NCBI GenBank assembly: GCA_030848705.1
Contig: JAUIZM010000025.1
Span: 1,674,001 to 1,738,000 of the forward strand
DNA: 64,000 nucleotides
Origin: Heracleum sosnowskyi
Taxonomy: Eukaryota; Streptophyta; Magnoliopsida; Apiales; Apiaceae
Direction of reading: 5' to 3'
This document shows positions 1 to 11,987 of the stretch, piece by piece. How positions within the stretch are numbered: position 1 is the first letter of the stretch; the number at the start of each line of letters is the position of its first letter. The position numbers and the translations under genes were made by a program. Below the pieces are notes generated by a model. The model searched no databases. It was not told the DNA's origin and was given only the letters and a program-made list of their open reading frames with translations.

Positions 1-168
1 CTATACAAGGAAAATAGAGAAAAATTGAAGCGGGCCGGTTTGTGGATATTTTCTCGTAGTGTGACCCTATGGGTTTATAGAATTGCCGAAAAGTTCATTT
101 GGGGCTGTTTGTGCCTAAATCGGAGCAGATACGAGGAGACGCCCGATTACGTTTACCTCTAAAGGGAG
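1..168. repeat. Reference A-type monomer (168 bp)
   Basis: First complete unit, used here for numbering within the monomer. A-type sites: G at 38 and 44 (ggtttgtgg), G at 61 (tagtgtgacc), A at 82 (agaattgc), G at 93 (aaaagttc) and G at 102 (tttgggg). It begins with a purine-rich stretch (roughly 7-34), then an AT-rich block (46-60). An ACCC-TAT-GGGT dyad covers 64-74, and the unit ends with a CpG-containing segment (140-151). This copy has private changes such as ccgaa at 87-91 (normally cagaa). Confidence 0.95.
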
Positions 169-336
169 CTATACAAGGAAAATGGGGAAAAATTGACGCG
201 GGCCGTTTTGTAGATATTTTCTCGTAGTTTGACCCTATGGGTTTATTGAGTTGCAGAAAACTTCATTTGCGGCTGTCCGTGCCTGTATCGGAGCAGATAC
301 GAGGAGACGCCCGATTACGTTTACTTCTAAAGGGAG
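169..336. repeat. Reference B-type monomer (168 bp)
   Basis: Second complete unit, showing the B-type states: T at 38 and A at 44 (gttttgtag), T at 61 (tagtttgacc), G at 82 in most copies (agagttgc), C at 93 (aaaacttc) and C at 102 (tttgcgg). B units often end in tacttct and A units in tacctct, but that site is less tightly linked. A and B alternate through most of the window, so the working repeat is a 336-bp dimer. Confidence 0.95.
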
Positions 337-1680
337 CTATACTAGGAAAATGGAGAAAAATTGAAGCGGGCCGGTTTGTGGATATTTTCTCGTAGTGTGA
401 CCCTATGGGTTTATAGAATTGCAGAAAAGTTCATTTGGGGCTGTCTGTGCCTAAATCGGAGCAGATACCAGGAGACGCACGATTACGTTTACCTCTAAAG
501 GGAGCTATACAAGGAAAATGGGTAAAAATTGAAGCGGGCCGTTTTGTTGATATTTTCTCGTAGTTTGACCCTATGGGTTTATAGAGTTGCAGAAGACTTC
601 ATTTGCGGCTGTCCGTGCCTGAATCGGAGCAGATACTAGGAGACGCCCGATTACGTTTACTTCTAAAGGGAGCTATACAAGGAAAATGGGGAAAATTTGA
701 AGCGGGCCGTTTTGTAGATATTTTCTCGTAGTTTGACCCTATGGGTTTATAGAGTTGCAGAAAATTTCATTTGCGGCTGTCCGTGCCTGAATCGGAGCAG
801 ATACCAGGAGACGCCCGATTACGTTTACTTCTAAAGGGAGCTATACAAGGAAAATGGAGAAAAATTGAAGCGGGCCGGTTTGTGGATATTTTCTCGTAGT
901 GCGACCCTATGGGTTTATAGAATTGCAGAAAAGTTCATTTGGGGCTGTCCGTGCCTGAATCGGAGCAGATACCAGAAGACGTCCGATTACGTTTACCTCT
1001 AAAGGGAGCTATACAAGGAAAATGGGGGAAAATTTAAGGGGGCCGTTTTGTAGATATTTTATCGTAGTTTGACCCTATGGGTTTATAGAGTTGCAGAAAA
1101 CTTCATTTGTGGCTGTCCGTGCCTGAATCGGAGCAGATACCAGGAGACGCCCGATTACGTTTACTTCTAAAGGGAGCTATACAAGGAAAATGGAGAAAAA
1201 TTGAAGCGGGCCGGTTTGTGGATATTTTCTCGTAGTGCGACCCTATGGGTTTATAGAATTGCAGAAAAGTTCATTTGGGGCTATCCGTGCCTGAATCGGA
1301 GCAGATACCAGAAGACGTCCGATTACGTTTACCTCTAAAGGGAGCTATACAAGGAAAATGGGGGAAAATTTAAGCGGGCCGTTTTGTAGATATTTTATCG
1401 TAGTTTGACCCTATGGGTTTATAGAGTTGCAGAAAACTTCATTTGCGGCTGTCCGTGCCTGAATCGGAGCAGATACCAGGAGACGCCCGATTACGTTTAC
1501 TTCTAAAGGGAGCTATACAAGAAAAATGGGGAAAAATTGAAGCGGGCCCTTTTGTAGATATTATCTCGTAGTTTGACCCTATAGGTTTATAGAGTTGTAG
1601 AAAACTTCATTTGCGGCTGTCCGTGCCTGAATCGGAGCAGATACTAGGAGACGCCCGATTACGTTTACCTCTAAAGGGAG
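337..1680. repeat. A/B dimers, edge segment
   Basis: Eight 168-bp units alternating A and B. Local tandem similarity is visible: the two A units at 841 and 1177 share the rare changes cagaagacgtccg and gtgcgaccc, which points to a recent 336-bp dimer duplication. Nothing but satellite is present. Confidence 0.9.
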
Positions 1681-1779
1681 CTATACAAGGAAAATGGGTA
1701 AAAATTGAAGCGGGGCGTTTTGTTGATATTTTCTCGTAGTGTGACCCTTTGGGTTTATTACGTTTACCTCTAAAGGGAG
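1681..1779. repeat. 99-bp truncated unit 1 (B/A recombinant type)
   Basis: This unit keeps monomer positions 1-77 and 147-168. The join is gggttta|ttacg, which removes 69 bp. Its first part is B-like (gttttgttg) and it is A-like at position 61 (gtgtgaccc). Confidence 0.95.
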
Positions 1780-4700
1780 CTATACAAGGAAAATGGGGGA
1801 AAATTGAAGCGGGCGGTTTTGTAGATATTTTCTCGTAGTTTGACCCTATGGGTTTATAGAGTTGCAGAAAACTTCATTTGTGGCTGTCCGTGCCTGAATC
1901 GGAGCAGATACCAGGAGACGCCCGATTACGTTTACCTCTAAAGGGAGTTATACAAGAAAAATGGGGAAAAATTGAAGCGGGCCCTTTTGTAGATATTTTC
2001 TCGTAGTTTGACCCTATGGGTTTATAGAGTTGCAAAAAACTTCATTTGCGGCTATCCGTGCCTGAATCGGAGCAGATACGAGGAGACGCCCGATTACGTT
2101 TACTTCTAAAGGGAGCTATACAAGGAAAATGGAGAAAAATTGAAGCGGGCCGGTTTGTGGATATTTTCTCGTAGTGTGACCCTATGGGTTTATAGAGTTG
2201 TAGAAAACTTCATTTGCGGCTGTCCGTGCCTGAATCGGAGCAGATACTAGGAGACGCTCGATTACGTTTACCTCTAAAGAAAGCTATACAAGGAAAATGC
2301 AGAAAAATTGAAGCGGGCCGGTTTGTGGATATTTTCTCGTAGTGTGACCCTATGGGTTTATAGAATTGCAGAAAAGTTCATTTGGGGCTGTCTGTGCCTG
2401 AATCGGAGCAGATACCAGGAGACGCCCGATTACGTTTACCTCTAAAGGGAGCTATACAAGGAAAATGGGGAAAAATTGACGCGGGCCGTTTTGTAGATAT
2501 TTTCTCGTAGTTTGACCCTATGGGTTTATAGAGTTGCAGAAAACTTCATTTGCGGCTGTCCGTGCCTGAATCGGAGCAGATACTAGGAGACGCCCGATTA
2601 CGTTTACTTCTAAAGGGAGCTATACAAGGAAAATGGAGAAAAATTGAAGCGGGCCGGTTTGTGGATATTTTCTCGTAGTGTGACCCTATGGCTTTATAGA
2701 ATTGCAGAAAAGTTCATTTGGGGCTGTCCGTGCCTGAATCGGAGCAGATACCAGGAGACGCCCGATTACGTTTACTTCTAAAGGGAGCTATACAAAAAAA
2801 ATGGGGAAAAATTGAAGGGGGCCCTTTTGTAGATATTTTCTCGTAGTTTGACCCTATGGGTTTATAGAGTTGCAGAAAACTTCATATGCGGCTATCCGTG
2901 CCTGAATCGGAGCAGATACTAGGAGACGCCCGATTACGTTTACTTCTAAAGGGAGCTATACAAGGAAAATGGAGAAAAATTGAAGCGGGCCGTTTGGTTG
3001 ATATTTTCTCGTAGTTTGACCCTATAGGTTTATAGAGTTGCAGAAAAATTCATTTGCGGCTGTTCGTGCCTGAATCGGAGCAGATACCAGGAGACGCCCG
3101 ATTACGTTTACTTCTAAAGGGAGCTCTACAAGGAAAAAGGAGAAAAATTGAAGCGGGACGGTTTGTGGATATTTTCTCGTAGTGTGACCCTATGGGTTTA
3201 TAGAATTGCAGAAAAGTTCATTTGGGGCTGTCTGTGCCTGAATCGGAGCAGATACCAGGAGACGCCCGATTACGTTTACCTGTAAAGGGAGCTATACAAG
3301 GAAAATGGGGAAAAATTGAAGCCGGCCGTTTTGTAGATATTTTCTTGTAGTTTGACCCTATGGGTTTATAGAGTTGTAGAAAACTTCATTTGCGGCTGTC
3401 CGTGCCTGAATCGGAGCAGATACTAGGAGACACCCGATTACGTTTACCTCTAAAGAAAGCTATACAAGGAAAATGGAGAAAAATTGAAGCGGGCCGGTTT
3501 GTGGATATTTTCTCGTAGTGTGACCCTATGGGTTTATAGAATTGCAGAAAAGTTCATTTGGGGCTGTCTGTGCCTGAATCGGAGCAGATACCAGGAGACG
3601 CCCGATTACGTTTGCCTCTAAAGGGAGCTATACAAGGAAAATGGGGAAAAATTGAAGCGGGCCATTTTGTAGATATTTTCTTGTAGTTTGACCCTATGGG
3701 TTTATAGAGTTGTAGAAAACTTCATTTGCGGCTGTCCGTGCCTGAATCGGAGCAGATACTAGGAGACGCCCGATTACGTTTACCTCTAAATAAAGCTATA
3801 CAAGGAAAATGGAGAAAAATTGAAGCGGGCCGGTTTGTGGATATTTTCTCGTAGTGTGACCCTATGGGTTTATAGAATTGCAGAAAAGTTCATTTGGGGC
3901 TGTCTGTGCCAGAATCGGAGCAGATACCAGGAGACGCCCAATTACGTTTACCTCTAAAGGGAGCTATACAAGGAAAATGGAGAAAAATTGAAGCGGGCCG
4001 GTTTGTGGATATTTTCTCGTAGTGTGACCCTATGGCTTTATAGAATTGCAGAAAAGTTCATTTGGGGCTGTCCGTGCCTGAATCGGAGCAGATACCAGGA
4101 GACGCCCGAGTACGTTTACCTCTAAAGGGAGCTATACAAGGAAAATGGTTAAAAATTGAAGCGGGGCGTTTTGTTGATATTTTCTCGTAGTTTGACCCTA
4201 TGGGTTTATAGAGTTGCAGAAAACTTCATTTGCGGCTGTCCGTGCCTGAATCGGAGGAGATACCAGGAGACGCCCGATTACGTTTACTTCTAAAGGGAGC
4301 TATACAAGAAAAATGGGGAAAAATTGAAGCGGGCCCTTTTGTAGATATTTTCTCGTAGTCTGACCCTATGGGTTTATAGAGTTGCAGAAAACTTCATTTG
4401 CGGCTGTCCGTGCCTGAATCGGAGCAGATACCAGGAGACGCCCGATTACGTTTACTTCTAAAGGGAGCTATACGATAAAAATGGGGAAAAATTGAAGCGG
4501 GCCGGTTTGTGGATATTTTCTCGTAGTGTGACCCTTTGGGTTTATTACGTTTACCTCTAAAGGGAGCTATACAAGGAAAATGGGGGAAAATTGAAGCGGG
4601 CGGTTTTGTAGATATTTTCTCGTAGTTTGACCCTATGGGTTTATAGAGTTGCAGAAAACTTCATTTGTGGCTGTCCGTGCCTGAATCAGAGCAGATACCA

Positions 4701-6078
4701 GGAGACGCCCGATTACGTTTACCTCTAAAGGGAGTTATACAAGAAAAATGGGGAAAAATTGAAGCGGGCCCTTTTGTAGATATTTTCTCGTAGTTTGACC
4801 CTATGGGTTTATAGAGTTGCAAAAAACTTCATTTGCGGCTATCCGTGCCTGAATCGGAGCAGATACGAGGAGACGCCCGATTACGTTTACTTCTAAAGGG
4901 AGCTATACAAGGAAAATGGAGGAAAATTGAAGCGGGCCGGTTTGTGGATATTTTCTCGTAGTGTGACCCTATGGGTTTATAGAGTTGTAGAAAACTTCAT
5001 TTGCGGCTGTCCGTGCCTGAATCGGAGCAGATACTAGGAGACGCCCGATTACGTTTACCTCTAAAGAAAGCTATACAAGGAAAATGGAGAAAAATTGAAG
5101 CGGGCCGGTTTGTGGATATTTTCTCGTAGTGTGACCCTATGGGTTTATAGAATTGCAGAAAAGTTCATTTGGGGCTGTCTGTGCCTGAATCGGAGCAGAT
5201 ACCAGGAGACGCCCGATTACGTTTACCTCTAAAGGGAGCTATACAAGGAAAATGGGGAAAAATTGACGCGGGCCGTTTTGTAGATATTTTCTCGTAGTTT
5301 GACCCTATGGGTTTATAGAGTTGCAGAAAACTTCATTTGCGGCTGTCCGTGCCTGAATCGGAGCAGATACTAGGAGACGCCCGATTACGTTTACTTCTAA
5401 AGGGAGCTATACAAGGAAAATGGAGAAAAATTGAAGCGGGCCGGTTTGTGGATATTTTCTCGTAGTGTGACCCTATGGCTTTATAGAATTGCAGAAAAGT
5501 TCATTTGGGGCTGTCCGTGCCTGAATCGGAGCAGATACCAGGAGACGCCCGATTACGTTTACTTCTAAAGGGAGCTATACAAAAAAAATGGGGAAAAATT
5601 GAAGGGGGCCCTTTTGTAGATATTTTCTCATAGTTTGACCCTATGGGTTTATAGAGTTGCAGAAAACTTCATTTGCGGCTATCCGTGCCTGAATCGGAGC
5701 AGATACTAGGAGACGCCCGATTACGTTTAGTTCTAAAGGGAGCTATACAAGGAAAATGGAGAAAAATTGAAGCGGGCCGTTTGGTTGATATTTTCTCGTA
5801 GTTTGACCCTATAGGTTTATAGAGTTGCAGAAAAATTCATTTGCGGCTGTTCGTGCCTGAATCGGAGCAGATACCAGGAGACGCCCGATTACGTTTACTT
5901 CTAAAGGGAGCTCTACAAGGAAAATGGAGAAAAATTGAAGCGGGCCGGTTTGTGGATATTTTCTCGTAGTGTGACCCTATGGGTTTATAGAATTGCAGAA
6001 AAGTTCATTTGGGGCTGTCTGTGCCTGAATCGGAGCAGATACCAGGAGACGCCCAATTACGTTTACCTCTAAAGGGAG
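1780..6078. repeat. 2787-bp duplication (1780-3291 and 4567-6078)
   Basis: The 1512-bp segments 1780-3291 and 4567-6078 match at a shift of 2787 bp (16 full units plus one 99-bp unit). Shared private variants include gggcggttttg at 1813/4600 and cgtttggttg at 2991/5778. Similarity breaks after 3291, where the right-hand copy continues into a 1176-bp tandem repeat. Confidence 0.85.
4468..4566. repeat. 99-bp truncated unit 2 (A type)
   Basis: Starts with ctatacgata. It is A-like at 38 and 44 and has the standard gggttta|ttacg join. Confidence 0.95.
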
Positions 6079-7254
6079 CTATACAAGGAAAATGGAGAAA
6101 AATTGAAGCGGGCCGGTTTGTGGATATTTTCTCGTAGTGTGACCCTATGGGTTTATAGAGTTGTAGAAAACTTCATTTGCGGCTGTCCGTGCCTGAATCG
6201 GAGCAGATACTAGGAGACGCTCGATTACGTTTACCTCTAAAGAAAGCTATACAAGGAAAATGGAGAAAAATTGAAGCGGGCCGGTTTGTGGATATTTTCT
6301 CGTAGTGTGACCCTATGGGTTTATAGAATTGCAGAAAAGTTCATTTGGGACTGTCTGTGCCTGAATCGGAGCAGATACCAGGAGACGCCCGATTACGTTT
6401 ACCTCTAAAGGGAGCTATACAAGGAAAATGGGGAAAAATTGACGCGGGCCGTTTTTTAGATATTTTCTCGTAGTTTGACCCTATGGGTTTATAGAGTTGC
6501 AGAAAACTTCATTTGCGGCTGTCCGTGCCTGAATCGGAGCAGATACTAGGAGACGCCCGATTACGTTTACTTCTAAAGGGAGCTATACAAGGAAAATGGA
6601 GAAAAATTGAAGCGGGCCGGTTTGTGGATATTTTCTCGTAGTGTGACCCTATGGCTTTATAGAATTGCAGAAAAGTTCATTTGGGGCTGTCCGTGCCTGA
6701 ATCGGAGCAGATACCAGGAGACGCCCGATTACGTTTACTTCTAAAGGGAGCTATACAAAAAAAATGGGGAAAAATTGAAGGGGGCCCTTTTGTAGATATT
6801 TTCTCGTAGTTTGACCCTATGGGTTTATAGAGTTGCAGAAAACTTCATATGCGGCTATCCGTGCCTGAATCGGAGCAGATACTAGGAGACGCCCGATTAC
6901 GTTTACTTCAAAAGGGAGCTATACAAGGAAAATGGAGAAAAATTGAAGCGGGCCGTTTGGTTGATATTTTCTCGTAGTTTGACCCTATAGGTTTATAGAG
7001 TTGCAGAAAAATTCATTTGCGGCTGTTCGTGCCTGAATCGGAGCAGATACCAGGAGACGCCCGATTACGTTTACTTCTAAAGGGAGCTCTACAAGGAAAA
7101 AGGAGAAAAATTGAAGCGGGACGGTTTGTGGATATTTTCTCGTAGTGTGACCCTATGGGTTTATAGAATTGCAGAAAAGTTCATTTGGGGTTGTCTGTGC
7201 CTGAATCGGAGCAGATACCAGGAGACGCCCGATTACGTTTACCTCTAAAGGGAG
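4903..7254. repeat. 1176-bp (7-monomer) tandem duplication
   Basis: 4903-6078 and 6079-7254 match at a shift of 1176 bp, exactly seven monomers. Both begin with an A-to-B chimeric unit (gagttgtag after gtgtgaccc) and both carry the cgtttggttg/ataggttta unit (5778 and 6954). Seven is odd, so the event shifts the A/B dimer phase by one monomer. Confidence 0.85.
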
Positions 7255-8430
7255 CTATACAAGGAAAATGGGGAAAAATTGAAGCCGGCCGTTTTGTCGA
7301 TATTTTCTTGTAGTTTGACCCTATGGGTTTATAGAGTTGTAGAAAACTTCATTTGCGGCTGTCCGTGCCTGAATCGGAGCAGATACTAGGAGACACCCGA
7401 TTACGTTTACCTCTAAAGAAAGCTCTACAAGGAAAATGGAGAAAAATTGAAGCGGGCCGGTTTGTGGATATTTTCTCGTAGTGTGACCCTATGGGTTTAT
7501 AGAATTGCATAAAAGTTCATTTGGGGCTGTCTGTGCCTGAATCGGAGCAGATTCCAGGAGACGCCCGATTACGTTTGCCTCTAAAGGGAGCTATACAAGG
7601 AAAATGGGGAAAAATTGAAGCGGGCCGTTTTGTAGATATTTTCTTGTAGTTTGACCCTATGGGTTTATAGAGTTGTAGAAAACTTCATTTGCGGCTGTCC
7701 GTGCCTGAATCGGAGCAGATACTAGGAGACGCCCGATTACGTTTACCTCTAAAGAAAGCTATACAAGGAAAATGGAGAAAAATTGAAGCGGGCCGGTTTG
7801 TGGATATTTTCTCGTAGTGTGACCCTATGGGTTTATAGAATTGTAGAAAAGTTCATTTGGGGCTGTCTGTGCCTGAATCGGAGCAGATACCAGGAGACGC
7901 CCAATTACGTTTACCTCTAAAGGGAGCTATACAAGGAAAATGGAGAAAAATTGAAGCGGGCCGGTTTGTGGATATTTTCTCGTAGTGTGACCCTATGGCT
8001 TTATAGAATTGCAGAAAAGTTCATTTGGGGCTGTCCGTGCCTGAATCGGAGCAGATACCAGGAGACGCCCGATTACGTTTACCTCTAAAGGGAGCTATAC
8101 AAGGAAAATGGGTAAAAATTGAAGCGGGGCGTTTTGTTGATATTTTCTCGTAGTTTGACCCTATGGGTTTATAGAGTTGCAGAAAACTTCATTTGCGGCT
8201 GTCCGTGCCTGAATCGGAGGAGATACCAGGAGACGCCCGATTACGTTTACTTCTAAAGGGAGCTATACAAGAAAAATGGGGAAAAATTGAAGCGGGCCCT
8301 TTTGTAGATATTTTCTCGTAGTCTGACCCTATGGGTTTATAGAGTTGCAGAAAACTTCATTTGCGGCTGTCCGTGCCTGAATCGGAGCAGATATCAGGAG
8401 ACGCCCGATTACGTTTACTTCTAAAGGGAG

Positions 8431-8529
8431 CTATACGATAAAAATGGGGAAAATTTTAAGCGGGCCGGTTTGTGGATATTTTCTCGTAGTGTGACCCTTT
8501 GGGTTTATTACGTTTACCTCTAAAGGGAG
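8431..8529. repeat. 99-bp truncated unit 3 (A type)
   Basis: Starts with ctatacgata. It is A-like at 38 and 44, has the standard 69-bp deletion join, and is followed by an A unit rather than the usual B unit. Confidence 0.95.
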
Positions 8530-10041
8530 CTATACAAGGAAAATGGAGAAAAATTGAAGCGGGCCGGTTTGTGGATATTTTCTCGTAGTGTGACCCTATG
8601 GCTTTATAGAATTGCAGAAAAGTTCATTTGGGGCTGTCCGTGCCTGAATCGGAGCAGATACCAGGAGACGCCCGATTACGTTTACCTCTAAAGGGAGCTA
8701 TACAAGGAAAATGGGTAAAAATTGAAGCGGGGCGTTTTGTTGATATTTTCTCGTAGTTTGACCCTATGGGTTTATAGAGTTGCAGAAAACTTCATTTGCG
8801 GCTGTCCGTGCCTGAATCGGAGGAGATACCAGGAGACGCCCGATTACGTTTACCTCTAAAGGGAGTTATACAAGAAAAATGGGGAAAAATTGAAGCGGGC
8901 CCTTTTGTAGATATTTTCTCGTAGTTTGACCCTATGGGTTTATAGAGTTGCAAAAAACTTCATTTGCGGCTATCCGTGCCTGAATCGGAGCAGATACGAG
9001 GAGACGCCCGATTACGTTTACTTCTAAAGGGAGCTATACAAGGAAAATGGAGGAAAATTGAAGCGGGCCGGTTTGTGGATATTTTCTCGTAGTGTGACCC
9101 TATGGGTTTATAGAGTTGTAGAAAACTTCATTTGCGGCTGTCCGTGCCTGAATCGGAGCAGATACTAGGAGACGCCCGATTACGTTTACCTCTAAAGAAA
9201 GCTATACAAGGAAAATGGAGAAAAATTGAAGCGGGCCGGTTTATGGATATTTTCTCGTAGTGTGACCCTATGGGTTTATAGAATTGCAGAAAAGTTCATT
9301 TGGGGCTGTCTGTGCCTGAATCGGAGCAGATACCAGGAGACGCCCGATTACGTTTACCTCTAAAGGGAGCTATACAAGGAAAATGGGGAAAAATTGACGC
9401 GGGCCATTTGGTAGATATTTTCTCGTAGTTTGACCCTATGGGGTTATAGAGTTGCAGAAAACTTCATTTGCGGCTGTCCGTGCCTGAATCGGAGCAGATA
9501 CTAGGAGACGCCCGATTACGTTTACTTCTAAAGGGAGCTATACAAGGAAAATGGAGAAAAATTGAAGCGGGCCGGTTTGTGGATATTTTCTCGTAGTGTG
9601 ACCCTATGGCTTTATAGAATTGCAGAAAAGTTCATTTGGGGCTGTCCGTGCCTGAATCGGAGCAGATACCAGGAGACGCCCGATTACGTTTACTTCTAAA
9701 GGGAGCTATACAAAAAAAATGGGGAAAAATTGAAGGGGGCCCTTTTGTAGATATTTTCTCGTAGTTTGACCGTATGGGTTTATAGAGTTGCAGAAAACAT
9801 CATTTGCGGCTATCCGTGCCTGAATCGGAGCAGATACTAGGAGACGCCCGATTACGTTTAGTTCTAAAGGGAGCTATACAAGGAAAATGGAGAAAAATTG
9901 AAGCGGGCCGTTTTGTAGATATTTTCTTGTAGTTTGACCCTATGGGTTTATAGAGTTGTAGAAAACTTCATTTGCGGCTGTCCGTGCCTGAATCGGAGTA
10001 GATACTAGGAGACACCCGATTACGTTTACCTCTAAAGAAAG
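8530..10041. repeat. Mosaic monomers between higher-order blocks
   Basis: Nine 168-bp units in the order A, B, B, A/B chimera and onward, so dimer alternation is broken near the start. From about 8866 to 9873 the units resemble 4735-5742 at a shift of 4131 bp (both have gagttatac, then ggaggaaaattg). There is no non-satellite sequence. Confidence 0.8.
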
Positions 10042-11217
10042 CTATACAAGGAAAATGGAGAAAAATTGAAGCGGGCCGGTTTGTGGATATTTTCTCGTAG
10101 TGTGACCCTATGGGTTTATAGAATTGCAGAAAAGTTCATTTGGGGCTGTCTGTGCCTGAATCGGAGCAGATACCAGGAGACGCCCAATTACGTTTACCTC
10201 TAAAGGGAGCTATACAAGGAAAATGGGGAAAAATTGACGCGGGCCGTTTTGTTGATATTTTCTCGTAGTTTGACCCTATGGGTTTATAGAATTGCAGAAA
10301 AGTTCATTTGGGGCTGTCTGTACCTGAATCGGAGCAGATACCAGGAGACGCCCAATTACGTTTACCTCTAAAGGGAGCTATACAAGGAAAATGGGGAAAA
10401 ATTGACGCGGGCCGTTTTGTAGATATTTTCTCGTAGTTTGACCCTACGGGTTTATAGAGTTGCAGAAAACTTCATTTGCGGCTGTCCGTGCCTGAATCGG
10501 AGCAGATACTAGGAGACGCCCGATTACGTTTACTTCTAAAGGGAGCTATACAAGGAAAATGGAGAAAAATTGAAGCGGGCCGGTTTGTGGATATTTTCTC
10601 GTAGTGTGACCCTATGGCTTTATAGAATTGCAGAAAAGTTCATTTGGGGCTGTCCGTGCCTGAATCGGAGCAGATACCAGGAGACGCCCGATTACGTTTA
10701 CCTCTAAAGGGAGCTATACAAGGAAAATGGGGGAAAATTGAAGCGGGCCGTTTTGTAGATATTTTCTCGTAGTTTGACCCTATGGGTTTATAGAGTTGCA
10801 GAAAACTTCATTTGTGGCTGTCCCTGCCTGAATCGGAGCAGATACCAGGAGACACCCGATTACGTTTACTTCTAAAGGGAGCTATACCAGAAAAATGGGG
10901 AAAAATTGAAGCGGGCCCTTTTGTAGATATTTTCTCGTAGTTTGACCCTATGGGTTTATAGAGTTGCAGAAAACTTCATTTGCGTCTATCCGTGCCTGAA
11001 TCGGAGCAGATACCAGGAGACGCCCGATTACGTTTACTTCTAAAGGGAGCTATACAAGGAAAATGGAGAAAAATTGAAGCGGGCCGGTTTGTGGATATTT
11101 TCTCGTAGTGTGACCCTATGGGTTTATAGAATTGCAGAAAAGTTCATTTGGGGTTGTCCGTGCCTGAATCGGAGCAGATACCAGGAGACGCCCGATTACG
11201 TTTACCTCTAAAGGGAG

Positions 11218-11384
11218 CTTTACAAGGAAAATGGGGAAAATTGAAGCGGGCCCTTTTGTAGATATTTTCTCGTAGTGTGACCCTATGGGTTTATAGAGTT
11301 GCAGAAAACTTCATTTGCGGCTGTCCGTGCCTGAATCGGAGCAGATACGAGGAGACGCCCGATTACGTTTACTTCTAAAGGGAG
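11218..11384. repeat. 167-bp unit, ctttac lineage, copy 1
   Basis: Starts with ctttacaagg and lacks one A in the A-run (ggggaaaattg instead of ggggaaaaattg). The same combination recurs at 14675, 26050 and 28159, so it marks one lineage of copies. Confidence 0.9.
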
Positions 11385-11888
11385 CTATACAAGGAAAATG
11401 GAGAAAAATTGAAGCGGGCCAGTTTGTGGATATTTTCTCGTAGTGTGACCCTATGGGTTTATAGAATTGCAAAAAAGTTCATTTGGGGCTGTCCGTGCCT
11501 GAATCGGAGCAGATACCAGGAGACGCCCGATTACGTTTACCTCTAAAGGGAGCTATACAAGGAAAATGGGGGAAAATTGAAGCGGGCCGTTTTGTAGATA
11601 TTTTCTCGTAGTTTGACCCTATGGGTTTATAGAGTTGCAGAAAACTTCATTTGCGGCTGTCCGTGCCTGAATCAGAGGAGATACCAGGAGACGCCCGATT
11701 ACGTTTACTTCTAAAGGGAGCTATACAAGAAAAATGGGGAAAAATTGAAGCGGGCCCTTTTGTAGATATTTTCTCGTAGTCTGACCCTATGGGTTTATAG
11801 AGTTGCAGAAAACTTCATTTGCGGCTGTCCGTGCCTGAATCGGAGCAGATACCAGGAGACGCCCGATTACGTTTACTTCTAAAGGGAG

Positions 11889-11987
11889 CTATACGATAAA
11901 AATGGAGAAAAATTGAAGCGGACCGGTTTGTGGATATTTTCTCGTAGTGTGACCCTTTGGGTTTATTACGTTTACCTCTAAAGGGAG
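11889..11987. repeat. 99-bp truncated unit 4 (A type)
   Basis: Starts with ctatacgata and carries gcggaccgg, a variant shared with unit 5 at 15346. Standard 69-bp deletion join. Confidence 0.95.

Larger units (their letters stand above)
2956..8529. repeat. 3963-bp shifted duplication (2956-4566 and 6919-8529)
   Basis: 2956-4566 and 6919-8529 match at a shift of 3963 bp, which equals 2787 + 1176. Shared markers include gcgggacgg (3155/7118) and gaagccggcc (3321/7284), and both copies end in an A-type 99-bp unit (4468 and 8431). The 1176-bp expansion was therefore inserted inside an older 2787-bp repeat. Confidence 0.85.

Noticed and set aside
24..40. CENP-B box ending in the cggg of gaagcgggcc
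   Set aside because: The 17-bp motif needs TTCG near its start. The sequence has AAAA there, so only the A and CGGG part matches. The opposite-strand candidate at cccgattacg also lacks CGAA.
65..77. Telomere-like ccctatgggttta (one TTTAGGG-type unit)
   Set aside because: Only a single gggttta occurs per monomer, not a tandem run, so it is probably chance.
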